A DNA stretch of 64,000 nt from Rhipidocladum racemiflorum (GCA_036346355.1 CM070572.1:43127944-43191943); one strand, 5' to 3'. Shown: positions 1 through 12,741, counted from the stretch's first letter. Notes: generated by a model not told the origin, from the sequence alone. A program made the numbers and translations.

Positions 1-3000
1 CGACGGCGTCGAGCTCAGTGGTTGCCAATGCAGGGCGGGTAATGTGCCCTAACTGTCATGTGGAAGTCCACACCTGGTACTCCACCACTACAGAAAATAA
101 CGAACGGGCGTATTATAGATGCCCTAATTTCTCTGTACGTCTCTACGATTTTTCGATTTCTTCATGTTTTCATGAGTACTCTCCTGCTCGAGTTTGGTAT
201 AACCATGTTAACACTGTTGAAAGCATCTAGGCCCCCTAATAATTTGTTTAAATTATTTGTTGGGTTTTGGTGCTTGATGATCAACTAAATCAGTCTTATC
301 AGATTTCATCAGAAAAGAGGATCAAGATTAAGGTTTCATTATTCTTAGTCCTTTAGCTCATAAGTCTTTTCAAGTCTTTTTAGATAAGTTTTTCCGGGTT
401 TCAACCGTACTATAAAGAGGGACTATGCACAAGTTCAATTCTTGGTTCCTAGGATTTCTCTTTAAAAAAAAACAACTTGGGGCTTAAGCTAAATCATTTC
501 AGATTCCTTTATTAAACCTTGTTTGAGTTCATATCCTTTTCAAATCAAATTCTAACAGAACTCAAACCGAGCGTTTCCCATTTACAACGGACCAAGTTTT
601 TGGGTCTGTTGCAGTTGTGTTTTCCTTGAAAATCTCTCAAGTGCTTTTATGCTACAACGGACTAAAAAGCTTCCATTTACAAATGCACCACCTTTTGGGT
701 CCGTTGTAAACATAAAACTTTCTTGGTTTCGTGTTCAATCCAATTCCTTTGTTGATGTATAACCAAGAAGCTCTCCTTCTGCGACGGACCAAGTTTTTGG
801 GTCCGTTGTAAACTTGTTCTTAAAACTCTCCCACCGGACCAGCATTTACTCAAAGCATGTGTACGACGGACCAACTTTCTTGGTCCGACGTAGATGCCTT
901 TTTTCACTGGTTTGGGTCCGTAGTTCTTTGAGCCTCTTGCATATTTTTATCAACCCTTGTCGATACAATCATTTCGTTTTGTCACTTGATCGACATTGGC
1001 AAACGGCTACCTGTTGCAAATAACGGCTATTTGCTTCCTGTAGCCTATTTAAACAGTTCAGAGGCTCTCCCAAAATAGAACTTTTGCCATCTCTTTGACA
1101 TCTAGCATCCGAAAGCCAAAATTCCAAAAAGAGATCAAGCTCCACTCTGAAAAACAAAAATCCTACACTCTTACAGCTCCCAGTAAAGTCTAGTTTCAGT
1201 TGTTTCTAGTGAACCAAGAGACAGGGCTTGTGGATGGTCTATTACTCTTGGAACTAGCTGTTCCTAGACGGTTTGCTGGTGATTTTAGTGCGACCTGTCC
1301 AACCGTGTTTGTGGAAGGCCACTATTATTGTGAAGAGGTTTTGACTCACCTCACCAAAGTGGTAAAAAGAGTTACAATAGTGAAAAATCCAGTACTGCCT
1401 CTGTGAGTTACTGGAGGAGCAATACTTCTGAGGAAGTGCTCCAATGGGGACGTAGGAGATTTCTCTCTGAACCTCGGTGAAAAATCTCTTGTCTCTGTGT
1501 GATAGTTTGTCTTTTTCTTGTTCTCACTATTGCTTAAGTTGTTCTTAGTCTGTTGGTGCTTATTCTGTTTATCTGCTTAGATCTTATCTTTAAACTGTTT
1601 AGTTTGTCTTGTTTAAATTGTTTAAAATTGCCTATTCACCCCCCCTCTAGGCCTTACCGATCCTTTCAAGTGGTATCAGAGCAGGTTTTACCCTGTTCAA
1701 GCTTAATCAGCTTGGGTAATGGCCGAGGGAAATGGGTCTGCACATCTTGTTAGTGTAGGAAGGGTTCCTGTTTTCGATGGCTCAAATTATGCTTATTGGA
1801 AAATTCGCATGAGATGTTATCTTGAGGCTGTCGGCTATGACGTTTGGAGAGTGACAGAAAAACCTTTACCTCCACGCGTCATACCTGATGGACAGTCCTC
1901 TTCCTCAGAACCCACTCCTGGAGAAATTAAAAATATGCAATATGATGCTCGAGGCTAGAAATGCTATATTCTCCTGTCTTAGCATAGAAGTTTTTGATAG
2001 AGTGAGTAATTTGTCTATCGCTTATGATATTTGGACCACTCTACAAAAATTTATGAAGGTACCTCTGATGTGAAAGAAGAAAAGTATTTTGTTGTTAGAG
2101 AAAAGTTTGATCGATTCAAAATGCTTCCTCAGAAAATGCCAATGATATGTTTTCTAGACTTAATCCTATTGTCAATGAACTTAAAGGTCTTGGTACTAAG
2201 GTTGATGATGTGGAAGTTTGCAGGAAAATGATAAGGGTGTTGCCTCGTGCTTATCACAGCTTGATAACTTATCTATCAAGCAGTGGAGATCTAAAAAATT
2301 GACACCTCTTTGAGTTACTAGGAAAGTTTTTTGCACACGAACTTACTTTGGCTGAAGAAGATGCACCCAAGAAGAAATCTATTGCTCTCAAAGCCACAGA
2401 TAAGGTGGAAGAGTCATCGAGTGAAGAAGATGATGTTTCAAGCTGTAATGAAGACGAAGACGTCGAAACCGGCCTTGCTTATGAGATCTGCAAACAAAAT
2501 CATGAGAAGAGTTAATGCCAGAGACAGAGGGAAGGTATATAATCAGTTTTCAAAGAAAAACCCCTTTTCGAATATTACCTGTTTTGAATGCAATGAAAAG
2601 GGACACATAGCTGCACGATGTCCAAACAAGAGCAAGAAGAAGGGCAAGGGCAAGGGCAAAGATGAAGAAACCGAAGAAAATGCCTACAATATGCAAAAAG
2701 TTTCATCACAGAAAGAAGTTCTCCAAGAAACGTTGGAGAAAGGGAAAGAAGGAGGCACATATTGGTGAATGGGTCTCAGATGAAGAAAGTTCAAGTGATG
2801 AATCCTCTTCTTCCTCCTCTGATGATGAAGGTGGTTCAAGGTCTACGGGGTTACTGGATCGGCGTTGGATGAATCTACTACACCTTCACCTTCTCTGTCT
2901 GTTTGTCTTATGGCAAGAGGTGATGAGGACAAGGTAAATGATTCTCCTTCTTATGATGAGCTAGTGGAGATCATTAAAGAGCTTAATGATGCCTTGTGTG

Positions 3001-6000
3001 CTAAAACTTCTAAGGATAAATCTCTTAAGAAAACTATTGCCGCTTTAAATGATGATAATGACTTGCTTGTCTCTAAGGTCAAGATTCTTGAATCTAAGTA
3101 TGAAGAAGTGAAAGACAAGTTTTACTGTTTGGAGACTAGCCATAATGAGCTCAATATTGTCCATGATAATCTCACTCTTGCTCATAATGATCTTGTCATC
3201 AATCATGATTTACTTACAAAGCTCATGATTCCTTGAATGCAACTCATGTATTACTTATTAAGACTCATGATGACTTGCTTGTCAAACACTGTGAACTAGA
3301 AATGAGTAAGGAATTAACTACAAGCAAATCAAAGAATGTTTCCACTCATGATAGATCTATTACCTGTGATTTGACTTGTGATGAAATTCCTATTGCTAGC
3401 TCTTCCTGCATGCTTAATGACAATCATAGAAATGCTTTGTGTACTGAAAGTCTCATGTTGGAAAATCAAGAGCTAAGGTCAAAAATTGCTAAATTTGACA
3501 AAGGTCTTGAAAAATGCTTTCTCGGAAGTGTCACTCTTGATAAAATTCTTGGGGAGCAAAAAGTCACCTTGGGCAAAAGAGGCATTGGATATAAAACAGA
3601 TAATGTGCCCAAGAAGGATTATTTGCCAAAATCCAAGATAAATTTTGTCAAGAAAAGCAATAAGTGATGCTACTGTCATAGATTTGACCACAGTTCAAAT
3701 GTATGCATGTATGCAAGCACGCCAGAAACAAAGGCTAAAAGAAACTGCATGGTTGATGCTCATTACATGTTGTTTAAAGATTTCAGGGGAAAAATGAATG
3801 TGAAATTTGTCGGCCCCTCTAATCTTGATAGAAAGCTTAAAGCTGTTTGGGTGCCCAAATCTTTGCTTATTAATCCTTTTGGCCCCAAAATTGTTGAAAC
3901 TAACATCCATGGACCCAAAAGCATTTGGGTACCTAAAATCAAGAAATGATTCTGTTTATTCAGGTGAACTACAAGAGTGGTGGTCATCACTGGGTAATTG
4001 ACAGTGGATGTACTCAACACATGACCGGCTCATCAAGAATGTTCACCTCAGTTGAAAAAGAAAGTAATTCAAGTCACAAAATTACTTTTGGTGATAATAG
4101 TAGAAGAAAGGTAAAAGGAAATGGTAAGATTGCCATCTCTAATGATTATTCAATTGATAATGTGCTTCTTGTTGATTCCTGAATTTCAATCTTTTATCGG
4201 TCGCTCAAATTGTGATCTTGGTTTCCATTGTACCTTTTCTCTTGATGGAGTAACTGTTTTTGACAAAAATGAAAAGCTTATCTTCAAAGGTTTTAGATTT
4301 CAAAATCTTTATCTAGTTGATTTCAACTCTAACTCCTCATGCATCTCGACTTGTCTGTTGGCAAAAGCCTCTCTTGGTTGGCTTTGGCATAGACGTCTTG
4401 GGCATGTAGGCATGTCTAATTTGAAGAAGCTTTTTAAAAATGAGTTAGTGGTGGGTTTGAAAGATGTAAAATTCGAAAAGGATAGATTGTGCAGTGCTTG
4501 TCAAGCCGGTAAGCAAGTTGCAAATTCTCATCCTACTAAAAATATCATGTCCACCACTAGACCTCTAGAGCTGCTGTATATGGATGTGTTTGGCCCAACC
4601 TCTTATGCCAGTCTAGGTGGTAACTCATATTGTTTAGTCATTGTGGATGACTTCTCTCGGTTCACTTGGGTATTCTTTTTACCTAATAAAAGTGAAGTTG
4701 GAAAAATCTTTAAAAATTTTGCAAAAAGGGCTCAAAATGAATTTGATTGCCCCATCAAGAAAATCAGGAGTGACAATGGAACTGAGTTTGTTAATACTAA
4801 TGTCATTGATTTTTGTGTTGAGCTAGGAATAAAACATGAGCTGTCAGCTACTTATACTCCTCAACAAAATGGTGTAGTAGAAAGAAAAACAGAACACTTA
4901 TTGAAATGGCAAGAACCATGTTGGATGAATATGGTACACCGTGACGCTTTTTGGGCTGAAGCAATCAACACAATTGTCATGCAATCAATAGACTCTATCT
5001 ACATCGACTACTCAAGAAAACCTCTTACGAAGCTGGTTGGAAGAAAACCAAATGTTACTTACTTTCGTGTGTTCGGGTGCAAGGTCTACATCTACAAAAA
5101 GAGGACACACCTAGGTAAATTTCGGAAAAGGTGTGACTCAGGTATTATGTTAGGTTATTCTTCTAAATCTAAAGCCTATAGAGTTTTTAATAATTCAACT
5201 GGTTTGGTTGAAGAAACCTATGATGTAAAATTCGATGAATCTAATGGCTCACAAGGTGAGCATGAGAATTTAGCTGATGCAGGTGAAGATGCCTTGATGG
5301 AAGCAATGAAGAAAATGGAAGTTGGTGAAGTAAAACCTAGAGAAGATAATGATGAGAAACCAACAACTTCCATAATGCCTCATAATGGATCACTACAAGA
5401 AGAAGATGAGAAGAATCAAGAAGAATTAAACTTGATTAAGAGTCACCATACTATTGCCAAAGACCACCCGTGGATCAAATAATTGGGGATTTCAGTAAGG
5501 GTGTTCAAACTCGATCTAGACAAGCTTCCTTTTGTGAACATTACTCTTTTGTTTCTTGTGTTGAACCCAGAACTATAGATGAAGCTTTGGATGATGCTTG
5601 TTGGATTAGTGCCATGGAAGAAGAGCTTAATAGCTTCAAGAGAAACAAAGTATGGGATTTGGTGGAACGTCCAAAAGATCAAAATGTCATAGGAACAAAG
5701 TGGGTTTTCAGAAATAAGCAAGATGAAAATGGAATTGTCACTCGAAACAAAGCAAGATTAGTGGCACAAGGTTTTACTCAAGTAGAAGGACTGGATTATG
5801 GAGAAACTTATGCTCCTGTTGCTCGACTTGAAGCTATACGGTTCCTTCTAGCTTTTGCATGTCATTTTAATATAACTTTATTTCAAATGGATGTAAAGAG
5901 TGCTTTTCTTAATGGAATCATTGAAGAAACTGTTTTGTTGAGCAACCTCCTGGTTTTGAAGACTTAAAATATCCAAATCATGTATTTAAGTTATCTAAGG

Positions 6001-9000
6001 CTCTCTATGGTTTAAAACAAGCCCCAAGGGCATGGTATGAGAGACTTAGGAACTTTCTACTAGAAAAGAATTTCAAAATTGGGAAAGTTGACCCAACACT
6101 CTTTTAAAAGACTTCAATGGTGCATTAATGATTTGCCAAATCTATGTTGATGATATAATCTTTGGTTGTACTAATCACTCTCTTTGCAAGGAATTCAGTG
6201 ATTTGATGGCAAAGGAATTCGAGATGTCAATGATAGGAGAACTTACATTCTTCCTTGGATTTCAAATCAAGCAATTAAAAGGGAACTTTCATATCACAAG
6301 AAAAATACATCAAGGATCTCCTTAAACGCTTCAAATTGGATGAATGCAAGCCACTCAAGACACCTATGGCAACAAACACACATCTTGATCAAGATATAGG
6401 AGGTAAGTCTGTTGACCAAAAACTCTTTAGATCCATGATTGGATCTTTTACTCTACTTGACAATGAGATCTAGGCCTCGATATCATGTTTAGTGTCCGTA
6501 TGTGTGCTAGATTTCACCTGCTCCTAAAGAAGTACATCTTAGTGCCGTAAAAGAATTTTCAGATATTTAAAGCACACTTCAACTATAGGCTTGTGGTACC
6601 TAAGGGTGCTTCTTTCAATCTAATTGGCTACTCAGATTCGATTATGCCGGTTGCAAAATAGATCGAAAAAGCACTTCGGGGTTGTCACCGCTTGGAAGGT
6701 CTTTAGTATCTTGGTGCTCTAAAAGCAAAACTCAGAGCATCGCTTCATCGCCGAGGCTGAATATGTGGTCACGGCAGCTTGTTGTGCTCAGATTTTATTC
6801 ATCAAACAAACCTTTCTTGATTACGGCATTAAGTTTGAAAATGTACCTCTTCTCTGTGATAATGAAAGTGCAGTGAAAATAGCAAACAATCCGGTCCAAA
6901 GACTCACGAACTAAGCATATTGAGATCCGACATCACTTCATCGGAGATCATGTTGGCAAAAAGGATATTATGCTTAGTTATGTTAGAACTGATGACCAAT
7001 TGGTGATATTTTCACCAAACCTTTAGATGAAGCCAGATTTTCAAGATCGAGAAATGAATTGAATATTATTGATCTTTCAAATGTTGTTTAAAGCTTGACT
7101 TCTTATTTGAACTATTTGCTTGTTGATTTACCTTGCAAGCTTTCGGAGTTTTTAACATTAAGGGGGAGTCAAGAATGTTTCCCAATACATCTCTTGTCAC
7201 CTACTTATGTTAACAAAAATTAGTAGTGTTGATGCAAGTAAATTGTTTTTAAAATAAAAAAAAAATATATTACAATTACTTAAAAATTAGCTAGCCTCTC
7301 AGCACATGAGTTCTCTTTATCAAGCTTGAGTTTGTCTATAATCCTCGCTTAAAAGAGTGGAACTCATACAAATTAAGAATTCTAAAGTTCTTCAATTTCT
7401 CTTTTGCAAGTTCACAACGGACTCAAGTGACAACAGTGGTTTTCCATCTCTGACGAGACCACTCTTGCTCGTAACACATTCACGATGCACTAAAGAAAGT
7501 CACCCGTTGTAAATGTCCTTCTTGCAAACTGGTCCGGCGTAAATAGAAAACTTCTTGCTTTTCTCAAATGAGTCCTGTGTGCTCTTGCAATTGCCGCTAA
7601 GTGAGGAAGTTGTCTTTTTCACCTGTCAACCAAACTCTTAAAGTCACTCTCACTTCCGCTGCGATTACTATTACTCGTAATAGTAACTTTTGGTCCTGTC
7701 TCCTCCCAACACTCCCTTGTCCTCAAATCCATCTCAGAAAATTACCACTCTCCCTCTCTACTTCCTCTCCCGAGCAACATTCCTTTCTCCATCGAAGCAA
7801 ACCCTAACCGGTGTCGGACGGTGCTCCAGTTGCTTTCGGAGAAGTGTGTTCAGAAGTGGTAAGCTTTCTTCTGCTTTGATCAAACCTTAGTCCTAGAAAT
7901 CTTTGTCTTAAGGTCTTTCCTCTTATCTCTGTAGACTTAGTCTGTTGCGTCAGTTCTTGCGCCGATCTGAGGTCTGAAAGACAAAGTGAGTCTGTTAGGT
8001 GTTTGACGAAATGCCTAGGAGAAAAGACACAGATAAAAGAAGTTTGATGGATAGACTTGGTGAGATAGTGTCAAAGAAGAAACATAAATCCACCCAGTCT
8101 TCACAAGGGACAGTACATCTAGAGGATACTCGCACCCTGGCTTGGTTACAAAGGTCACAACATCAAAGCCTCCTAGAAAAGATAAGCAACTCGTCAGATT
8201 CGATCCAGCTTTATGAGTCTGAATCTGATGATGCTGATTATGAGCCAAGTAGGGATCTCAGTTCTGAAGAAGAAAATCTTATTCCTGAGATTGATATGTT
8301 AAGTGGAAATGAGCTAGCTACACTTGGAGGAAAAAGGCTGAGGTCAATCAGGCTAGTAAATGAAAGAAGTTGGTTTCCTTTTGATAAACCCCACTAGATG
8401 AGAAGTTCATCACACTTCTTCGTAAAAACATCTTTTGGGATATAAGAATAGACATGACAAAAGGGAATGAAGATATCTGCCTTGAGCAAACATCGGTTTG
8501 TAGATTGGAATCAAATTTGCTCCATAACTAGATCATACCACATACTTGATTGTGTTAGATCTACCCCAGATTGCTGGAAATGGTGTCGTGCAATATTTCC
8601 TCATGGAATGAAGATAGAATCCTAGAATTCTATTCATCTTTGTGGTAAACAAAAGAAGACACTATATTCTATTATCTATAGATGGAAAAATAAGAAAAGT
8701 AAGGTCACCACACTTTGAATCAGCAATTGGAGCTGCAGGACCTCAAGTTAACAGAACAAGGATTCATGACAAAATGTTTCTGGAAATAGATGGAGACAAA
8801 TTGGAGATATGCTCGATCTTCACTTTCAGCTCATATTTATAGAGATATCACGTAAGAAAACTTCAATGCAAATCGAGCTAGTTGTTTGTCCGGAGAAGCT
8901 AAAACACCGCTCTTGATCTTAAGGCATACGCTTTTTCCAAAATCAAGTTATAAAGAAGGTGTCACTCCAGTGTTGTCTTGGCTACTTCATCTAATCCTCT

Positions 9001-12000
9001 CAACGCAACCCATTTACCTTATAGATTACATTTTTGGAGAAATGGAGGAAGCAATTTATAGAAGAATGGGGAGTCCACTACCTTTTGCTCAAAGAAATAT
9101 CCGAATCTTTGCTAGCCCAAGGGATAATTTCACAAAGAAGAAAGTAGTAGATCCTTTACACCTGTAAACCAAAGAAATACAGGTTGCTTAAACTACCCAC
9201 CGGGTTGCTGCCCAAGTGCCCTGTATCGCCTGCATCAATTGATCCAAGTGATCATGAGGGAGACAAGTGATGACAAATTTCACTCATGATGGAGATGATC
9301 AACCTGTTTCAAGCCATCACAATTCGAGATCATCACAAATTAGTCATCATACTCCAAGACTCAATACTCCTAGCTATCATAGCAATCATACTCGCCTTTT
9401 GCACCTCCTCGGCGAGAAAACTTTGAGAATACGTAAATTCTTGGAGGAAGTTCTCAGAGAACTTTGCAACAATCGATGCACAAGATGAAGCAACTCAGAT
9501 TTTCCTCGCTTCTCAATCCAATCATGAAGCAGATGTTGCACTCACCAAGGTGGACATTTCAGTCCTAGTCACATTTCTCCGCTTCAAGTCATCGCACCCT
9601 ACCTCCAGCAGAACATCTCGCTTATGGGTTTTCCTTCTCAAAGATGATGTAAATCTGAAGGAGATGAACTTGGAGAAATTGATAAGCTAAGAGAGCTTGT
9701 CTTTGCATCAAGATTTGTTCAAGATCGTGAATTCAGACCTGCAGACATGATCATGAAGCAGAGGCTCTAGAGTTCCTCAAAATTTTTCAAGACCACGGAC
9801 TTCCATCACTCGCTCATGAAAATATAGGAGAAAATCCAGATGATAGACAACATCATGCTTGGAATGAGGAACACCGCTTGGTTCAACCTTTTGAAACAAG
9901 ATACAATTCGTAATTGAAGGATGTCCAAGAAAAATTTGTCAAGAAACGAGAGGTTAGGCGTTAAGGCACACTGAGCACATGGTCGCTTCTTCAAAGAATA
10001 TCATGATCAAGTTCAAACTCATGAATTGATGAGTAAGATATATCAAGAAACAGGGCAGATTAAAGGATGAAACTTCAAAGAATTTTGATATGCTAAAGAG
10101 CAATCAATGGGATCTCGAGGACTTGGCTCACCCAAGTAAACACCAATCAAAACTTGCTCAAAGACAAGGCTTTATGACCTCAATACCAAGCTGAATACTC
10201 AAGATACCAAGTTTCAACCGTTTGCTGATTTCTCAGAGCAGAGGTTTCAGCCCACTGAGGACACAATTCAGGGTGTAGAACACACACTTCGAGGCGATAT
10301 GGATCACTTTGATACTTCAATAACAAATTTGGTATCAAATCAAGAACAGCTTGGTGACATCATCTTTGATCGACAAATCCAATTCTTGACTCAGTTCATG
10401 ATCTTCAAGAAAACTTTCGAATCGACAGTTGAGTCTCACCAGAGATCCAGATTATCCAAGTTGGCATGATCAAGCTATGGTTTCAAAGAAGACAACAATC
10501 GTAACAAGCTACTCAGCTCAGTCTTCTCCGAGGCGCAGTTGTCACCAAAGAGCTTCGACTTTGTTCAAAAGAACTTTCTCCAGCGCAAGAAGTGATATTC
10601 TTTTGGAGAGTTGATGCCAAAGGGGAGAAATTAGTCTAGAGAGTAGTAGAAGTAAACGTGTGAACTTGTGTTTGCTTAACTTTGGTGCATTGCGATCTGT
10701 TGCTTCTTCACTGCTTAGACTACTTGCCGAGTTTCTCTTAATCTTAATTACTCTATTGTGTGTGCTTAAACTCTTTGAAAAATAGTTCTTGTTAAATTTA
10801 AGCACGGTTTTAGGGGAGCTCATTCTTTTAAATTATACTTTTGTTCATCGGACTAACATTCTTTTGCAGAAGAAGGAAAGTTTTTATCTGAAAACAAGAA
10901 GGTTGTCATCAATCACCAAAAAGGGGGAGATTGAAAGCATCTAGGCCCCCTAATAATTTGTTTAAATTATTTGTTGGGTTTTGGTGCTTGATGATCAACT
11001 AAATCAGTCTTATCAGATTTCATCAGAAAAGAGGATCAAGATTAAGGTTTCATTATTCTTAGTCCTTTAGCTCATAAGTCTTTTCAAGTCTTTTTAGATA
11101 AGTTTTTCCGGGTTTCAACCGTACTATAAAGAGGGACTATGCACAAGTTCAATTCTTGGTTCCTAGGATTTCTCTTTAAAAAAACAACTTGGGGCTTAAG
11201 CTAAATCATTTCAGATTCCTTTATTAAACCTTGTTTGAGTTCATATCCTTTTCAAATCAAATTCTAACAGAACTCAAACCGAGCGTTTCCCATTTACAAC
11301 GGACCAAGTTTTTGGGTCTCATTGCGGTTGTGTTTTCCTTGAAAATCTCTCAAGTGCTTTTATGCTACAACGGACCAAAAGCTTCCATTTACAATGCACC
11401 ACCTTTTGGGTCCGTTGTAAACATAAAACTTCTTGGTTTCGTGTTCAATCCAATTCCTTTGTTGATGTATAACCAAGAAGCTCTCCTTCTGCGACGGACC
11501 AAGTTTTTGGGTCCGTTGTAAACTTGTTCTTAAAACTCTCCCAACGGACCAAAGATTTACTCAAAGCATGTGTACGACGGACCAACTTTCTTGGTCCGAC
11601 GTAGATGCCTTTTTTCGGTTTGGGTCCGTAGTTCTTTGAGCCTCTTGCATATTTTTATCAACCCTTGTCGATACAATCATTTCGCTTTTGTCACTTGATC
11701 GACATTGGCAAACGGCTACCTGTTGCCAATAACGGCTATTTGCTTCCTGTAGCCTATTTAAACAGTTCAGAGGCTCTCCCAAAATAGAACTTTTGCCATC
11801 TCTTTGACATCTAGCATCTGAAAGCCAAAATTCCAAAAAGAGATCAAGCTCCACTCTGAAAAACAAAAATCCTACACTCTTACAGCTCCCAGTAAAGTCT
11901 AGTTTCAGTTGTTTCTAGTGAACCAAGAGACAGGGCTTGTGGATGGTCTATTACTCTTGGAACTAGCTGTTCCTAGACGGTTTGCTGGTGATTTTAGTGC

Positions 12001-12741
12001 GACCTGTCCAACCGTGTTTGTGGAAGGCCACTATTATTGTGAAGAGGTTTTGACTCACCTCACCAAAGTGGTAAAAAGAGTTACAATAGTGAAAAATCCG
12101 ATCTTGCCTCTGTGAGTTCTTTGGAGGAGCAATACTTCTGAGGAAGTGCTCCAACGGGGACGTAGGAGATTTCTCTCTGAACCTCGGTGAAAAATCTCTT
12201 GTCTCTGTGTGATAGTTTGTCTTTTTCTTGTTCTCACTATTGCTTAAGTTGTTCTTAGTCTGTTGGTGCTTATTCTGTTTATCTGCTTAGATCTTATCTT
12301 TAAACTGTTTAGTTTGTCTTGTTTAAATTGTTTAAAATTGCCTATTCACCCCCCCTCTAGGCCTTACCGATCCTTTCAACTGTCGTGTAGCCCACGGGAT
12401 GCCAATATCAGCAGTGGGCAGACGATATAAATACACCGACATCTTTAAACAGGACGGTTCCAATGGTAGAGCAGAGGACGGATCTCGCGCGGGAACTTAA
12501 CAGGCTAACGGTACGAGAATTACCGCAGAGAGAGGGAGTTCGGCCTGAACAAGAACAAAACCGTGAAGCGTATGATCGCTTCCTTGAGCAGGCCGTAGAA
12601 GATAATAACGAAGCTGTAAGTCCTGATTTGGTTGTTCCTCTTGACGGCCCCAGCGCTGAACTCTACAAACGTGACCGTTGGGAGTTTTTCGAAGAAGAGG
12701 GTGTGGAATTCTATGATAGTGATGATTCTGGAAAGTTCTAA
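1..12741 (+). CDS. GRF-type zinc-finger protein gene, 5' partial, intron filled by a retrotransposon
   Basis: Two exons join in phase: exon 1 (window edge to 134, open in frame from base 3) and exon 2 (12391-12741, stop TAA at 12739). The donor is GTACGT at 135 and the acceptor is GTGTAG ending at 12390. Spliced, they give four cysteines in the pattern C-x2-C-x21-C-x7-C followed by Q-Y-Q-Q-W, which fits a GRF-type zinc finger (a small nucleic-acid-binding finger). The rest of exon 2 is charged and ends in an acidic tail (FEEEGVEFYDSDDSGKF). The 44 visible residues of exon 1 plus 116 of exon 2 make a small protein; the start codon lies outside the window. The 12,161-bp Copia element and its 5-bp TSD sit wholly inside the intron, which would otherwise be about 90 bp. 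Without the splice, frame 1 runs into TAG at 12388-12390. Expression is unknown. GRF-finger genes are often multicopy and TE-associated in grasses, so this may itself be TE-derived. Confidence 0.6.
218..1668 (+). repeat. 5' LTR of the Sirevirus
   Basis: 1451-bp direct repeat of 10932-12378, starting TGAAAGC and ending CTTTCA. By eye about 15-20 differences separate the two LTRs, many of them one- to four-base indels, so identity is near 98-99%. A TATTTAAA stretch near 1048 is the likely core promoter. Upstream of it (about 575-930) are several inverted pairs of ACGGACC and GGTCCGT that could form hairpins, for example 784-806 and 867-887. Confidence 0.95.
1671..1682 (+). other. Primer-binding site (initiator Met-tRNA type)
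   Basis: TGGTATCAGAGC begins two bases after the 5' LTR. It matches the usual Copia PBS complementary to the 3' end of initiator methionine tRNA. Confidence 0.9.
1719..3949 (+). pseudogene. Sirevirus gag, frameshifted
   Basis: It starts at ATG 1719, about 50 bases after the LTR, with MAEGNGS followed by VPVFDGSNYAYWKIRM, typical of the N-terminal part of Copia gag. The frame breaks near 1950, 2040 and 2135, and again near 2330. The zinc knuckle CFECNEKGHIAARC (C-x2-C-x4-H-x4-C) is at about 2581-2622. An acidic serine-rich stretch and a long heptad-rich region (about 2865-3660) follow. A second CCHC-like motif (CYCHRFDHSSNVC) lies just beyond an in-frame TGA near 3665. The repeated WVPK motifs at 3850-3945 are typical of the Sirevirus gag-protease junction. 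It cannot give a full-length gag. Confidence 0.88.
3946..7085 (+). pseudogene. Sirevirus pol (protease, integrase, RT, RNase H), frameshifted
   Basis: Protease: IDSGCTQHMTG with the D-S-G active site near 4000. A frameshift near 4180 leads into a 453-codon open stretch (4121-5482) with the GAG-pre-integrase H-x4-H and C-x2-C finger (WHRRLGH, CSACQAGK) and the integrase core. Its acidic triad appears in MDVFGP (about 4580), SDNGTEF (about 4770) and NGVVERK (about 4870). Reverse transcriptase begins in another frame (5470-5967: TKWVFRNKQD, ARLVAQGF, QMDVKSAFLNG). It shifts again near 5935 and resumes with LYGLKQAPRAWY and the catalytic YVDDIIFG (about 6140-6170). RNase H (about 6360-7080) is recognisable but badly degraded. 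At least four frame breaks make it non-functional. Confidence 0.9.
7999..10620 (+). pseudogene. Sirevirus post-pol reading-frame region (env-like position), broken
   Basis: Beyond pol, about 3.5 kb precedes the 3' LTR, as in Sireviruses that carry an additional frame after pol. The clearest open part is about 7999-8397 (132 codons; basic start MPRRKDTDKR, then acidic and serine-rich). Further broken pieces lie near 8642-8842, 8886-9167 and 9267-9488. From about 9480 to 10620 the DNA still looks like coding sequence with many frame breaks. I see no signal peptide or membrane segment, so an envelope role is not supported by sequence; the name reflects position only. Confidence 0.55.
10916..10931 (+). 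other. Polypurine tract of the Sirevirus
   Basis: CCAAAAAGGGGGAGAT lies directly against the 3' LTR start at 10932, the expected plus-strand priming site. A shorter internal tract, TAAGGGGGAGTC, occurs at 7159-7170 just after pol. Confidence 0.88.
10932..12378 (+). repeat. 3' LTR of the Sirevirus
   Basis: 1447-bp direct repeat of 218-1668, ending CTTTCA and followed by the TSD ACTGT. Differences from the 5' LTR include a four-base deletion near 11618, one-base indels in homopolymers, and clustered changes near 12100-12122. Confidence 0.95.

Larger units (their letters stand above)
218..12378 (+). mobile_element. Complete Copia LTR retrotransposon, Sirevirus/SIRE-Maximus type
   Basis: The element is 12,161 bp, bounded by near-identical LTRs (218-1668 and 10932-12378) that begin TGAAAGC and end CTTTCA. 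The 5-bp target-site duplication ACTGT lies at 213-217 and 12379-12383. A primer-binding site of the TGGTATCAGAGC type follows the 5' LTR and an AAAAAGGGGGAGA polypurine tract precedes the 3' LTR. Domain order is gag with zinc knuckle, protease, integrase, reverse transcriptase, RNase H, which is the Copia order. Long LTRs, a long coiled-coil gag and about 3.5 kb of post-pol sequence with an extra reading frame indicate the Sirevirus lineage. Gag and pol are split by several frameshifts and stops, so this copy cannot make its own proteins. It lies in the intron of the GRF-finger gene, in the same orientation. Confidence 0.95.

Noticed and set aside
7159..7170. Internal polypurine tract as the end of a shorter retrotransposon
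   Set aside because: No LTR follows it; the true tract is at 10916 against the 3' LTR.
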